From JAMHWF01 sp035911095 (GTDB taxonomy: Bacteria; Pseudomonadota; Gammaproteobacteria; Burkholderiales; Burkholderiaceae_C): DNA of 64,000 nt. Shown here piece by piece: positions 25,959-34,846 of this stretch. The notes beneath the pieces were generated by a model. It worked only from the letters and a program-made list of their open reading frames with translations. It was not told where the DNA came from and made no database searches. The translations under genes were made by a program, and so were the position numbers. Positions within the stretch are counted from its first letter, which is position 1; each line of letters opens with the position of its first letter. Where the stretch lies: positions 35,152-99,151 of the forward strand of contig JAMHWF010000095.1 of NCBI GenBank assembly GCA_035911095.1, given 5' to 3'.

Positions 25959-26630
25959 TCAGCCGCGGATCACCTGCGGCGGCGCGGTCAGCGTCTCGCG
26001 CGGCCCGTGGAAGGCGGCGAGGCGCGCGACCAGGTGCTCGAAGTCGGCCTCGACATGTGCCGGGTCGAAGCGTTCGGTGTCGACGGCCAGCAGCGGCGCG
26101 GCGTCATAGGCGCCGAAATGGTGCGCATAGGCCTCGCACAAGCGGCCCAGGTGGTCCTCGGTGATCGCGCGCTCCATCGGGATCGCGCGCCGGCGCACGC
26201 GCGCCGCCAGCGTGCCCACCGGTGCCTGCAGCCAGATCACCAGGTCGGGAGCCGGCAGGCCGCCGGCGAGGTCGGCGTGCAGGCGGCCGTAGAGCCCGAG
26301 CTCTTCGGGGTCGAGGGTGAGCGAGGCGAAGAGCGCGTCCTTGTCGATCAGGAAATCGCCCACCACGGCCCGCCCGCCGGCCTCGAGCCGCGGCAGCCTG
26401 CGCAGCTGGTCGACCCGCTGCAGCAGGAAGTGCAGCTGCGTGGCCAGCGCATGGCGCCCGGCCTCGGCATAGAAGCGGGCGAGGAACGGGTTGTCCTCGG
26501 GCTTCTCGAGCAGCAGCGCGGCGCCGATGTGCGCGGCGAGCCGCTTCGCCAGCGAGGTCTTGCCGACCCCGATCGGCCCCTCGACGACGATGTGGCGCAG
26601 GCGCGCGCCGGGCGTGATGTCGCTGCTCAT
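25959..26630 (-). CDS. Deoxynucleoside kinase family protein
   Basis: A 223-residue P-loop kinase of the deoxyadenosine/deoxyguanosine kinase type. Walker A is GPIGVGKTSLAKRL at residues 18-31; VGDFLIDKDALFA and VRRRAIPMERAI (lid arginines) follow. It salvages deoxynucleosides to monophosphates. The ATG overlaps the DUF486 stop (26627-26630). In relatives this kinase sits beside folK (and panB), as here. Confidence 0.87.
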   Translation of the reverse strand: MSSDITPGARLRHIVVEGPIGVGKTSLAKRLAAHIGAALLLEKPEDNPFLARFYAEAGRHALATQLHFLLQRVDQLRRLPRLEAGGRAVVGDFLIDKDALFASLTLDPEELGLYGRLHADLAGGLPAPDLVIWLQAPVGTLAARVRRRAIPMERAITEDHLGRLCEAYAHHFGAYDAAPLLAVDTERFDPAHVEADFEHLVARLAAFHGPRETLTAPPQVIRG

Positions 26631-26983
26631 CGGAACACGAAGTACACGGCGCCGACCAGGCACAGACCGGCCCAGACGAAGTCGAGCTTGAGCGGCTGGC
26701 CCATGTAGAGGACCGCGAAGGGCACGAAGACGATCAACGTGATGACCTCCTGGGTGATCTTCAGCTGCGCCAGCGTGAAGCCGCCGCCGAAGCCGATGCG
26801 GTTCGCCGGCACCTGCAGCAGGTACTCGAAGAGTGCGATGCCCCAGCTCGCGAACACCGCGACGAGCCACGGCGACTGGCCCAGGTTCTTCAGGTGGCCG
26901 TACCACGCGAAGGTCATGAACACGTTGGCCAGCAGCAGCAGGCCGACGGTCTGCAGCACGACAGTGGTGGCGGGAAGGACCAT
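26627..26983 (-). CDS. DUF486 / DMT-superfamily small membrane protein
   Basis: A 118-residue protein with four hydrophobic helices. FMTFAWYGHLKN and FEYLLQVPANRIGFG are the DUF486 signatures; the family belongs to the drug/metabolite transporter superfamily with no known substrate. It overlaps the deoxynucleoside kinase start. Confidence 0.85.
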   Translation of the reverse strand: MVLPATTVVLQTVGLLLLANVFMTFAWYGHLKNLGQSPWLVAVFASWGIALFEYLLQVPANRIGFGGGFTLAQLKITQEVITLIVFVPFAVLYMGQPLKLDFVWAGLCLVGAVYFVFR

Positions 26984-27009
26984 GGGCAGGGCAGAACGCA
27001 GTGGCGGCG

Positions 27010-27015
27010 ATTATC
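27010..27015 (-). promoter_or_regulatory. Candidate -10 (GATAAT) for DUF486-kinase pair
   Basis: GATAAT on the minus strand, 26 bases before the DUF486 ATG, in a 175-bp gap after folK. No -35 recognised. Confidence 0.35.
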
Positions 27016-27158
27016 GGAACGCGGAAGCCGCGACGAGACACGGCTGGCGGCAACGGTGACGGATCACACACTTCGGGCTGGCAACGATGTCGGCATGCGG
27101 GACTTCGAGGGCGCAAGCCGCCGACCTCGCGAGCACGGCCCGTGCCCGCTGCCTCGGT

Positions 27159-27686
27159 TCAGGCGCCGTCGAGGCGCTCGATCGCCTGCCCGCCGACGCC
27201 GGCCAGCAGGCCGGCGATCGGCCCGTGCCCCGGCAGCACCAGGCCCGGGGCGAGCTCGGCCCAGGGCTGCAGCACGAAGGCGCGCTCGTGGGCGCGCGGG
27301 TGCGGCAGCACGAGGCGCGGCGTGTCGAGCACGCGCCCGCCGTGCAGCAGCAGGTCGAGGTCGAGCGTGCGCGGCGCGTTGCGGTAAGGACGCTCGCGGC
27401 CGTGTGCGGCCTCGATCGCCTGCAGCGCGTCGAGCAGCGTCAGCGGATCGAGTGCCGTCTCCAGGCGCCCGACGGCGTTGAGGTAGTCGGGCCCGCTGGA
27501 GTCGATCGGCGCGCTGCGGTAGAGCGAGGACAGGGCCACCGCCCGCGTCGAAGGCAGCGCGCCGAGCGCCTGCCAGGCCGCCGCCAGCGCGACGCGCGCG
27601 TCACCGAGGTTGGCGCCCAGGCCGATCCAGGCGGTCGACACCGGGGCCTGCGCCGATCTCACCGCGTCCTGGTCCGTCAGGGGCAC
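27159..27686 (-). CDS. folK: 2-amino-4-hydroxy-6-hydroxymethyldihydropteridine pyrophosphokinase
   Basis: HPPK, 175 residues, transferring pyrophosphate from ATP to the pterin in folate synthesis. Family motifs: GLGANLGD at the N-terminus, SSLYRSAPI, PDYLNAVGRLETAL and the signature RPYRNAPRTLDLDLLL, followed by LPHPRAHERAFVL. It follows pcnB by 12 bp and is transcribed with it. Confidence 0.96.
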   Translation of the reverse strand: MPLTDQDAVRSAQAPVSTAWIGLGANLGDARVALAAAWQALGALPSTRAVALSSLYRSAPIDSSGPDYLNAVGRLETALDPLTLLDALQAIEAAHGRERPYRNAPRTLDLDLLLHGGRVLDTPRLVLPHPRAHERAFVLQPWAELAPGLVLPGHGPIAGLLAGVGGQAIERLDGA

Positions 27687-27698
27687 GAGGCGCGCGCG

Positions 27699-29354
27699 TC
27701 ACTCGGCGGCCGGCGCGGCGGTCGTCTCGGCGCGTGCGGGCGCCTCGCCGTCACCCTCGCTGGTACCCGGCGCGGCCGGTTTGCGACGGCGGCGACGCCG
27801 GCGCTTCACCGGGTCCGCGGGGCTTTCGGCATCGGCGCCCTCGCCCCCCGCCTCATCGCCCTCGACGCGCGCCCCGGCGGCGGCCGGCGCCTCCGGCGTG
27901 GCGCCGTCGGCCGGGGCTGCCGCCGGCGGCTTTGCGCGAACGCGGCGCGGCGCGGCGGGCTGCGGGCGAGCCCGCTGCAGCAGCTCGCGCCGGGACTCGT
28001 CATCGGCCTGCGAGAAATCCTCCCACCAGCTGGCGAGGTCGTCGGCGATTTCGCCGGCATCCGCGCGCAGGCGCAGGAAGTCGAAGCCGGCGCGGAAGCG
28101 CGCCTGTTCGACCAGGGTGAACGGCGAGTTGCCGCTGCGGCGGTCGAAGCGCGGCTGCATCATCCAGATCTCGCGCATGTCGGCCGCCAGCTTGCCGCGG
28201 CCGGAGATATCGCCGATGCGGGCGTCGAACACCGCGTCGACCGCCTTCTGCAGGGCCGGGAATGGCGGCTCGCCGGCCTGGCGCAGCGCTTGCCAGCGGT
28301 CGAGCACGTCGTGCCAGAGCATGCAGGCCAGCATGAAGCTCGGCGCCACCGGCTTGCTCTCGCCGACGCGGCGGTCGGTATCGGCCAGCGCCAGCTGCAC
28401 GAAGCGCTCGCGGCCGTCGTGGCGGTGCGCCTCGTCGAGGGCGACGTCGAGCACCGGGAAGACGCCGCGGTGCAGGCCCTGCTTCTTCAGCTCCTCGATG
28501 CTCTGCAGCGCGTGGCCGGTCTGCAGCAGCTTGATCATCTCGTCGAACAGGCGCGACTGCGGCACGTTGTCGAGCAGCCCCGCCAGCGCCTTGATCGGCG
28601 CGCGCGTCTTGGGCTCGATCTCGAAGCCGAGCTTGGCCGCGAAGCGCACGGCGCGGATGATCCGCACCGGGTCCTCGCGATAGCGCGTCGCCGGGTCGCC
28701 GATCATGCGCAGCACGCGGGCACGGGCATCGGCCAGGCCGCCGTGGTAGTCGACGACGATCTCGCGCCGCGGGTCGTAGTACATCGCATTGACGGTGAAG
28801 TCGCGCCGCGCCGCGTCCTCGACCTGCGGCCCCCAGACGTTGTCGCGCAGCACGCGGCCGCTGGCGTCGACAACGTGGCTCTTGCCCTGCAGCTCGTCCT
28901 TCGAGGTCTTCTCGTTGCCGCTCACCTGCTCGGCCGCCGCCACGTCGAGGTAGGCGCGGAAGGTCGAGACCTCGATCACCTCGTGGTCGCGCCCGCGGCC
29001 GTACACGACGTGCACGATGCGGAAGCGCCGGCCGATGATGAAGGCGCGGCGGAACAGCGCCTTGACCTGCTCGGGCGTGGCGTCGGTGGCGACGTCGAAG
29101 TCCTTCGGGCGCAGGCCGAGCAGCAGGTCGCGCACCGCGCCGCCGACGATGTAGGCCTCGTGGCCGGCCTCCGCCAGCGTGTCCACGACCTTGATCGCGC
29201 GTTCGTCGACGCGCGCGCGGTCGATGCCGTGCTCGCCGGCCGGGATCTCGACGCGTTGCCCGGTGGGCACCGCCGGCAAGGCCTCGGGCGCCGCCGCCGG
29301 CGCCTTCTTACGCGGCGACTTGCCGAGCAGCCTGTCAATCAGTTTCTTGATCAT
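27699..29354 (-). CDS. pcnB: Poly(A) polymerase I
   Basis: A class II nucleotidyltransferase of 551 residues that adds 3' poly(A) tails to RNA and promotes decay. The catalytic site is YIVGGAVRDLLLGLRPKDFDVATD, with the two aspartates of DFD, then FRIVHVV and RRDFTVNAM. The C-terminal ~110 residues are Ala/Glu/Pro-rich and include a run of eight basic residues (KRRRRRRR), probably RNA-binding. ATG at 29354 is fixed by the family N-terminus (MIKKLI) and overlaps the HAD gene by 20 bp. Confidence 0.95.
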   Translation of the reverse strand: MIKKLIDRLLGKSPRKKAPAAAPEALPAVPTGQRVEIPAGEHGIDRARVDERAIKVVDTLAEAGHEAYIVGGAVRDLLLGLRPKDFDVATDATPEQVKALFRRAFIIGRRFRIVHVVYGRGRDHEVIEVSTFRAYLDVAAAEQVSGNEKTSKDELQGKSHVVDASGRVLRDNVWGPQVEDAARRDFTVNAMYYDPRREIVVDYHGGLADARARVLRMIGDPATRYREDPVRIIRAVRFAAKLGFEIEPKTRAPIKALAGLLDNVPQSRLFDEMIKLLQTGHALQSIEELKKQGLHRGVFPVLDVALDEAHRHDGRERFVQLALADTDRRVGESKPVAPSFMLACMLWHDVLDRWQALRQAGEPPFPALQKAVDAVFDARIGDISGRGKLAADMREIWMMQPRFDRRSGNSPFTLVEQARFRAGFDFLRLRADAGEIADDLASWWEDFSQADDESRRELLQRARPQPAAPRRVRAKPPAAAPADGATPEAPAAAGARVEGDEAGGEGADAESPADPVKRRRRRRRKPAAPGTSEGDGEAPARAETTAAPAAE

Positions 29355-30021
29355 CGAAGAGGCGAAGAATGCGCCAGCCGCGTGCCTGCGCCAGCGCCTC
29401 GAGGGCGGGCGACGGATTGGTCGCCACCGGTTCGGTTGCCGCCTCGAGCAATGGCAGGTCGTTCGGCGAGTCGCTGTAGACGCTGACACGATCGAAATCG
29501 CCCCAGGCCAAGCCCTGCGATGCGAGCCATTGGGCGGCGCGCTCGACCTTGCCCTCGCGGAAGGTCGGCGTGCCCCGGATCGAACCGGTGATGGTACCCG
29601 CTTCGTCGCGCGCCAGTTCCACGGCCAGCAGGTGCGAGACGCCGAAGGCGGCGGCGATCGGCGCGGTGACGAACTCGTTGGTCGCGGTGACGATCGCGCA
29701 GAGGTCGCCCTGCTGCAGGTGCTGCTCGACCAGCCCGAGGGCGCGCGGGTGCAGCGCCGGGGCGATCACCTCGTCCATGTAGCGCTGCTGGGCTTCGCGC
29801 AGTTCGACCGGCGGGCGGCGGCGGAAGGCCCGGGTCGCGAACTCGACGTACTCGTGGATGTCCAGCGTGCCGTCCTGGTACTGGCGGAAGAAGGCGTCGT
29901 TGGCCTCGCGGTAGTGGCCGGCGTCGGCCCAGCCGATGCGGATAAGGAACTCGCCCCAGGCGTGGTCGGAGTCGATCGGCAGCAGCGTGTAGTCGAGGTC
30001 GAACAGGGTCAGCGCGGTCAC
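29335..30021 (-). CDS. HAD-IB phosphatase (SerB-like)
   Basis: A 228-residue HAD hydrolase. Motif I is LFDLDYTLLP with the nucleophile Asp8 and acid Asp10; motif II lies in CAIVTATNEFV, motif IV in VSVYSDSPNDLPLLEAA. The type IB cap and the spacing resemble phosphoserine phosphatases and related enzymes found beside hda in Burkholderiales; substrate not established. It overlaps both neighbours: ATGA with hda upstream and 20 bp with pcnB downstream. Confidence 0.88.
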   Translation of the reverse strand: MTALTLFDLDYTLLPIDSDHAWGEFLIRIGWADAGHYREANDAFFRQYQDGTLDIHEYVEFATRAFRRRPPVELREAQQRYMDEVIAPALHPRALGLVEQHLQQGDLCAIVTATNEFVTAPIAAAFGVSHLLAVELARDEAGTITGSIRGTPTFREGKVERAAQWLASQGLAWGDFDRVSVYSDSPNDLPLLEAATEPVATNPSPALEALAQARGWRILRLFDDQETD

Positions 30022-30704
30022 GGGCGTCCTTCGTCGGTCTTCGCCGCCTCGGCGAGCATCTGGCGCAGCAGCGGCAGGGTCGGCGCACGGCGGTGGCGCA
30101 TCGCATAGGCGTCGAGCCCCTCGAGCAGGCCGCTCAGGTGCTTGAGGTCGCGCGCGAAATGCGTCAGCAGGTAGTCGAGCAGTTCCTCCGCCAGGTGCAG
30201 CCCGCGCCGCGCCGCCTCGCCCCGCAGCGCGGCGCGCGTGTCGGCCTCGCCGAGCGGCGCGAGCCCGAAGACCGGCCCGGAGCCGAGCCGGGTGCGCAGG
30301 TCCTCGCGCAGCGGCAGGTCGACCGGCGGCAGGCGGCCCGCAGCCAGCACGCTGCGCCCGCCGTCGGCCGCGGCGACGAAGCAGGTGAAGGCTGCGTGCT
30401 GGCGCGGCGCGTCGTAGCGCTCGCAGTCGTCGAGCAGGATCAGCGTCTCGTCGCCGAGCTGCCAGGGCCAGGGGCTGTCGGCGCCGAAGCGTGCCGCCGC
30501 CCCGCCGCCGCGCGCCTGCCAGGCTCGCGCCGTCGCCTGCAGCAGGTGCGACTTGCCGCTGCCCTCCGGGCCCCAGAGGTAGCTCGGCCCGGCGCCGGGG
30601 GCGAGCGCCTCCAGATGGGCCAGCGCGGGGGCGTTGGCGCCGGCAATGAAGTTGCCGAACGATGGGGCCGGCGCGGCCGAGATCGGCAGCACCAGCTGCT
30701 CCAT
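30018..30704 (-). CDS. hda: DnaA regulatory inactivator Hda
   Basis: A DnaA-like AAA+ protein of 228 residues that, bound to the sliding clamp, stimulates ATP hydrolysis by DnaA. The N-terminal QLVLPI is the clamp-binding motif; Walker A is GPEGSGKSHLL; the Walker B region is LILLDDCERYD. ATG at 30704 puts the clamp motif at residues 3-8 as in known Hda. An ATG at 30761 overlapping the permease stop would add 19 residues and is possible. Confidence 0.9.
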   Translation of the reverse strand: MEQLVLPISAAPAPSFGNFIAGANAPALAHLEALAPGAGPSYLWGPEGSGKSHLLQATARAWQARGGGAAARFGADSPWPWQLGDETLILLDDCERYDAPRQHAAFTCFVAAADGGRSVLAAGRLPPVDLPLREDLRTRLGSGPVFGLAPLGEADTRAALRGEAARRGLHLAEELLDYLLTHFARDLKHLSGLLEGLDAYAMRHRRAPTLPLLRQMLAEAAKTDEGRP

Positions 30705-30753
30705 CGGCGCCGTCGAGGCCGCCCCCGCGCGGCGCGACACGGCCAGGCCCCGC

Positions 30754-31893
30754 TCAGCCATTGAACAGCGGCCCCTGCAGGTACAGCGTGCGCAGCCGCG
30801 CGACCGCCACCGCCAACACCGCGCACACCGGCAGCGCGATCAGCACGCCGACAAAGCCGAACAGGTGGCCGAAGGCCAGCAGCGCGAAGATCACCGTCAG
30901 CGGGCTGAGCCCGATGCGCTCGCCGACCAGGCGCGGCGTCAGCCAGAAGCTCTCGACCACCTGCCCGAGGCCGTAGACCACCGCGACCGCGACGATGCCG
31001 TAGACGCTGCCGAACTGCAGCAGACTGGCCACCAGGGCGAGTACCAGGCCGAGGCCGAAGCCCAGGTACGGGATGAACACCGCCAGCCCGGTGAAGACGC
31101 CGATCGGCAGCGCGAGGTCGAAGCCGAAGAGCATCAGCCCGATGCTGTAGAAGGCCGCCAGCGACAGCATCACCGTCAGCTGGCCGCGCAGGTACTGCCC
31201 GAGCATCTGGTCGCACTCCTCGACGAAGCTGTACACCGAGTCGCGCATGCGCGGCGGCACCAGCGCTGCGGCGCGTTCGATCATGCGCGGCCAGTCGAGC
31301 AGCAGGAAGAAGGTGACCATCGGGATCAGCACCGCATTGCCGACCACCGCCAGCAGGATGCTGCCGCCGATGCGCGCCGAACTGAGGGCTGTCGCCAGCC
31401 ACTCCTCGAGGTTGGCGTCGAGGTACTTGAGGACGAAGCCCTTGATGCTCTCGGTGTCGAAGGCGATGTTGATGCCCAGCTGTCCGAGCCAGGGTCCCAG
31501 GCCGTGGTTGACCCGTTCGGCCAGCAGCGGGATCTGCTCGCGCAGCAGCGGCAGCTGCTTCGACAGCACCGGCACCAGCAACAGCAGCACCGCGAGCAGC
31601 GCCAGCAGCGCCAACAGCTCGACGACGATCACCGCGGCGACGCGCGGCACGCGCCGCTGCACCAGCCGCTCGACCGCCGGGTGCAGCACGTAGGCGAGCA
31701 CCGTCGCGCCGAGGAACGGCATCAGCACCGGCGCCAGCAACCACAGCAGGAAGACGACGACCAGCGCCAGGCCGGCCCAGGAGAGCGTCTGGCGTTGCGC
31801 GCGGGTCAGGGTCATGTCGGCGAGGGACGTTCCGGCCGGGGCACGGGCCGGGGGCGCGTTCCGGGCCGGAGGCGGCTCGGCTTCAATCGGCAT
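30754..31893 (-). CDS. AI-2E family transporter (PerM/YdiK-like)
   Basis: A 379-residue membrane protein with about eight helices, including the long pair near the N-terminus and the FFLLLDWPRM and FIPYLGFGLGL segments diagnostic of the family. Members export various small molecules; the AI-2 function is shown only for a few. The ATG directly abuts the upstream SirB1 stop (TGA-ATG); a start at 31815 is the alternative. Such permeases commonly neighbour hda in this order. Confidence 0.9.
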   Translation of the reverse strand: MPIEAEPPPARNAPPARAPAGTSLADMTLTRAQRQTLSWAGLALVVVFLLWLLAPVLMPFLGATVLAYVLHPAVERLVQRRVPRVAAVIVVELLALLALLAVLLLLVPVLSKQLPLLREQIPLLAERVNHGLGPWLGQLGINIAFDTESIKGFVLKYLDANLEEWLATALSSARIGGSILLAVVGNAVLIPMVTFFLLLDWPRMIERAAALVPPRMRDSVYSFVEECDQMLGQYLRGQLTVMLSLAAFYSIGLMLFGFDLALPIGVFTGLAVFIPYLGFGLGLVLALVASLLQFGSVYGIVAVAVVYGLGQVVESFWLTPRLVGERIGLSPLTVIFALLAFGHLFGFVGVLIALPVCAVLAVAVARLRTLYLQGPLFNG

Positions 31894-32763
31894 TCAATGC
31901 AGCCGCGGGCGGCCGACCCCCTGCAACACGCGCAGGCGCTCCTGGATCGCGGGGCGGTCGTCGGCCTGCGGCACGCATTCGAGATAGGTCGACAGATCGC
32001 TCACCGCGGCGTTGACCTCGCCCAGTTCGGCGTAGGCGATGCCGCGGTCGCGTCGCTCGGACCAGTCCTGCGGCAGCAGCACGACGAGGCGCTCGAGTAC
32101 CTGCAGCTGACGCGGCCAGTCGCGCGCGCCGCGGTGGATCTCCTTCAGGTTGCGCAGCATGCGCGCGACGATGTCGCGCGCCGGCGCTGCCTGCAGGAAC
32201 AGGCCGAGCGGCACGTCGAACTCGCCTTCGAGGCCCTGGCGCCGCCGGTACGGCGCGAGCAACTCGTCGAGTTCCTCGCGCGACAGCGAATGGCCGCTGA
32301 AGGGGTCGATCACGACCTCGCCCTGCGGCATGCGCAGCTTGACCAGGAAGTGGCCCGGAAAGGACACGCCCCGCGCCGTCAACTCGACCTGGCTGGCCAG
32401 CTCCATGTAGATCACCGCGAGCGTGATCGGGATGCCGCGCCGCGTCTCAAGCACCTTGTGCAGGTAGCTGTTGCGCGCGTCGTAGTAGTTGTTGACGTTG
32501 CCGGCGAAGCCGAGCTCCTGGAAGAAGTAGCGGTTGAGCCAGCGCAGTCGCTGCACCGGCACCGCGTCGGCCGGGATGCGCCGTTTCAGCTTGGCCGCCA
32601 GCGCGTCCACCTGCGCCAGCACCGCCTGCGTGTCGAGGCGCGGGTATTCGTCCTGTGCGATCGACACGGCGGCTTCGGTCAGCGACAGGCTGGCGTCCTC
32701 GCGCACCAGCGAGGCGAAATACTCGAGCGCGGTCGGAACCTGAAAGCGCAGCGGCTCGGCCAT
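31894..32763 (-). CDS. SirB1-family transglutaminase-like/TPR protein
   Basis: A 289-residue protein with a transglutaminase-like domain (NNYYDARNSYLHKVLETRRGIPITL, the family signature in two pieces around NSYLHKVL) and a C-terminal TPR-like region (RDRGIAYAELGEVNAA). The family is widespread in proteobacteria and its biochemical role is unsettled. It lies between murJ and the AI-2E permease. Confidence 0.88.
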   Translation of the reverse strand: MAEPLRFQVPTALEYFASLVREDASLSLTEAAVSIAQDEYPRLDTQAVLAQVDALAAKLKRRIPADAVPVQRLRWLNRYFFQELGFAGNVNNYYDARNSYLHKVLETRRGIPITLAVIYMELASQVELTARGVSFPGHFLVKLRMPQGEVVIDPFSGHSLSREELDELLAPYRRRQGLEGEFDVPLGLFLQAAPARDIVARMLRNLKEIHRGARDWPRQLQVLERLVVLLPQDWSERRDRGIAYAELGEVNAAVSDLSTYLECVPQADDRPAIQERLRVLQGVGRPRLH

Positions 32764-32772
32764 GAATCGAGT

Positions 32773-34329
32773 TTAGCTGCGCCGGGCGAAGTCCCGAAAG
32801 CGCAGGCCGGCCAGGGCCAGCGTGCCGAAGTAGACCACCGCGGCCGCCAGCAGCACGCCCGCCAGCCAGGCCACGCGCTGCGCCGGCACGGCGCGCAGCG
32901 CGACCCAGTCGATCGAGGTCACGGCCCAGGCCAGGCCCGCCCCCATCAGCGCGCTGGCGAGCACCACCTTGGCGACAAAGGCGCCCCACCCCGGCGCCGG
33001 CCGGTACGCGCCGGCGCGGCGCAGACCGACGCACAGCCAGCCGGCGTTGAGCAGCGCCCCCAGGCTGATCGACAGCGCCAGCCCCGCATGGCCGAGCCAG
33101 GGCACCAGCACCAGGTTCATCAGCTGCGTCAGCACCAGCACCACCACCGCGATCTTCACCGGCGTGCGGATGTTCTGCCGCGCATAGAAGCCGGGCGCCA
33201 GCACCTTGATCGCGATCAGGCCGACCAGCCCGACGCCGTAGCCCTGAAGCGCGCGCACCGTCTGCTCCACGTCGGCCGGGGTGAAGGCGCCGTAGTGGTA
33301 GAGCGCCGCGACCAGCGCGCGCGGGAAGACCAGCAGCGCGACCGCGCAGGGCAGCGCCAGCAGCAGCATCAGCCGCAGGCCCCAGTCAAGCAGCGCCGAG
33401 TAGCCCTGCGTGTCCTGCTTGGCCTGCAGCCCGGAGAGCTGCGGCAGCAGCACCACGCCGAGCGCGACGCCGAGCAGGCCGGTCGGGAACTCCATCAACC
33501 GGTCGGCATAGAAAAGCCACGACACCGCACCGACCGACAGGTGCGAGGCGATCTGCGTGTTGATCAGCAGCGAGAGCTGCGCCACCGAGACGCCGAGCAG
33601 CGCCGGCGCCATCTGCCGCAGCACGCGGCCGACGCCCGGGTGGTGCCAGGCCGCCGCCACCGCGGTCGGCCGCCAGGCCAGGCGCGGCACGATGCCGATC
33701 GCCTTCAGCGACGGCCACTGCGCCGCGAGCTGCAGCACCCCGCCGACCATCACGCCGACCGCGATCGCGTAGATCGGCTCGAGGCCCCAACCCGGGAACT
33801 TCGGTGCGAGCCAGAGCAGCGCCGCGATCCAGGCCAGGTTCAGCAGCACCGGCGTGGCCGCCGGCGCGGCGAATCGGCGCCAGGTGTTCAGGATCCCGGC
33901 CGCCAGCGCCACAAGCGACATCAGCGCGATGTACGGAAACATGATCCGCGTCATCACCACCGCGCCCTCTCGCTCGGCCAGGCCCGAGCCGATCGCCAGC
34001 ACCAGCAGGGGCGCGCCGATCACGCCGATGACGCTGGTGGCCACCAGCGCCCAGAGCAGCACGGTGCCGACCGCGTCGATCAGGCGGTGCGTCGCCTCGT
34101 CGCCCTCGGTCGCCCGCGTGCCGGCGAGGATCGGGACGAAGGCCTGCGAGAAGGCGCCCTCGGCGAACAGGCGCCGCAGCAGGTTGGGCAGGCGGAAGGC
34201 GACGTTGAAGGCGTCGGTCCAGGCGCTGGCGCCGAAGGTGGCGGCCATCAGCAGGTCGCGGGCGAGCCCGGTGATGCGCGAGGCGAGCGTGAGCAGGGAA
34301 ACGGTCGAGGCCGCCCGCAGCAGATTCAT
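32773..34329 (-). CDS. murJ: Lipid II flippase MurJ
   Basis: A 518-residue MOP-superfamily flippase with about 14 membrane helices. Family features: the N-terminal SLLTLASRITGLARDLLMAA segment, FRLPNLLRRLFAEGAFSQAFVP, and essential arginines of the central cavity. It moves lipid II across the inner membrane for peptidoglycan synthesis. A perfect TATAAT lies 39 bp upstream, and the gene is divergent from rpsT, its usual neighbour in Burkholderiales. Confidence 0.97.
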   Translation of the reverse strand: MNLLRAASTVSLLTLASRITGLARDLLMAATFGASAWTDAFNVAFRLPNLLRRLFAEGAFSQAFVPILAGTRATEGDEATHRLIDAVGTVLLWALVATSVIGVIGAPLLVLAIGSGLAEREGAVVMTRIMFPYIALMSLVALAAGILNTWRRFAAPAATPVLLNLAWIAALLWLAPKFPGWGLEPIYAIAVGVMVGGVLQLAAQWPSLKAIGIVPRLAWRPTAVAAAWHHPGVGRVLRQMAPALLGVSVAQLSLLINTQIASHLSVGAVSWLFYADRLMEFPTGLLGVALGVVLLPQLSGLQAKQDTQGYSALLDWGLRLMLLLALPCAVALLVFPRALVAALYHYGAFTPADVEQTVRALQGYGVGLVGLIAIKVLAPGFYARQNIRTPVKIAVVVLVLTQLMNLVLVPWLGHAGLALSISLGALLNAGWLCVGLRRAGAYRPAPGWGAFVAKVVLASALMGAGLAWAVTSIDWVALRAVPAQRVAWLAGVLLAAAVVYFGTLALAGLRFRDFARRS

Positions 34330-34367
34330 GAAGTGGCGGTCGAAACCCCGTTCCTTGGACGGCGCGG

Positions 34368-34373
34368 ATTATA
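34368..34373 (-). promoter_or_regulatory. murJ promoter -10 (TATAAT)
   Basis: Perfect TATAAT on the minus strand, 38 bases before the murJ ATG, in the 136-bp gap shared with rpsT. GCAAAA is at 17 bp in the -35 position, a weak match. Confidence 0.6.
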
Positions 34374-34427
34374 GGAAGCGGCTACTTACCTTTTGCCCGG
34401 GCGCAGGATTCGACGCGTCAGGAATGT

Positions 34428-34433
34428 TATAGT
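34428..34433 (+). promoter_or_regulatory. rpsT extended -10 (TGT-TATAGT) with CGCGGGC discriminator
   Basis: TGTTATAGT is an extended -10, followed by CGCGGGCTTTTCC, nearly the same as at rplS (21021). The transcript would start about 24-26 nt before the rpsT ATG. Confidence 0.65.
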
Positions 34434-34465
34434 CGCGGGCTTTTCCACCCGGGCACCCCAACAGC

Positions 34466-34771
34466 ATGGCCACTGCTTCCAAAGCCAAGAAGAAGACCGT
34501 TCGCATCGCGTCCGGTCGCAAGCGCGTCCGTCAGGACGTCAAGCTCAACGCCGCGAACACCGCGCTGCGCTCGCGCTTCCGCACCGTGATCAAGAACGTG
34601 CAGAAGGCCGTCGCCGGTGGCGACAAGGCCAAGGCCACCGAGCTGTTCCAGACCGCCCAGAAGACGATCGACTCGATCGCCGACAAGGGCATCTTCCACA
34701 AGAACAAGGCGGCGCGTCACAAGAGCCGCCTGGCCGCGAAGGTCAAGGCGCTGGCCTCGGCCGCGGCCTGA
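34466..34771 (+). CDS. rpsT: 30S ribosomal protein S20
   Basis: A 101-residue, Lys/Ala-rich S20 beginning MATASKAKKKTVRIASGRKR. Conserved IDSIADKGIFHKNKAARHKSR is seen in the C-terminal helix (quoted to its conserved core). It stands alone with its own promoter and terminator. Confidence 0.97.
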   Translation: MATASKAKKKTVRIASGRKRVRQDVKLNAANTALRSRFRTVIKNVQKAVAGGDKAKATELFQTAQKTIDSIADKGIFHKNKAARHKSRLAAKVKALASAAA

Positions 34772-34805
34772 ACCGCCCGGACCCGGATCACCGGGTGGAA
34801 AGAAG

Positions 34806-34832
34806 AAGGGCCCGCGATGCGGGCCCTTTTTT
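34806..34832 (+). terminator. Rho-independent terminator of rpsT
   Basis: A perfect 10-bp stem (AAGGGCCCGC, loop GAT, GCGGGCCCTT) with a six-T run, 35 bp after the rpsT stop. The best intrinsic terminator in the window. The AAGGG arm is A-rich on the other side, so it may also stop the convergent DUF3579 transcript. Confidence 0.93.
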
Positions 34833-34846
34833 CTTGGGTCACGGTT

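Noticed and set aside
30634..34374. A 1246-codon open frame on the plus strand
   Set aside because: Antisense to hda, the AI-2E permease, SirB1 and murJ; Gln/His/Arg-rich translation with no domain.
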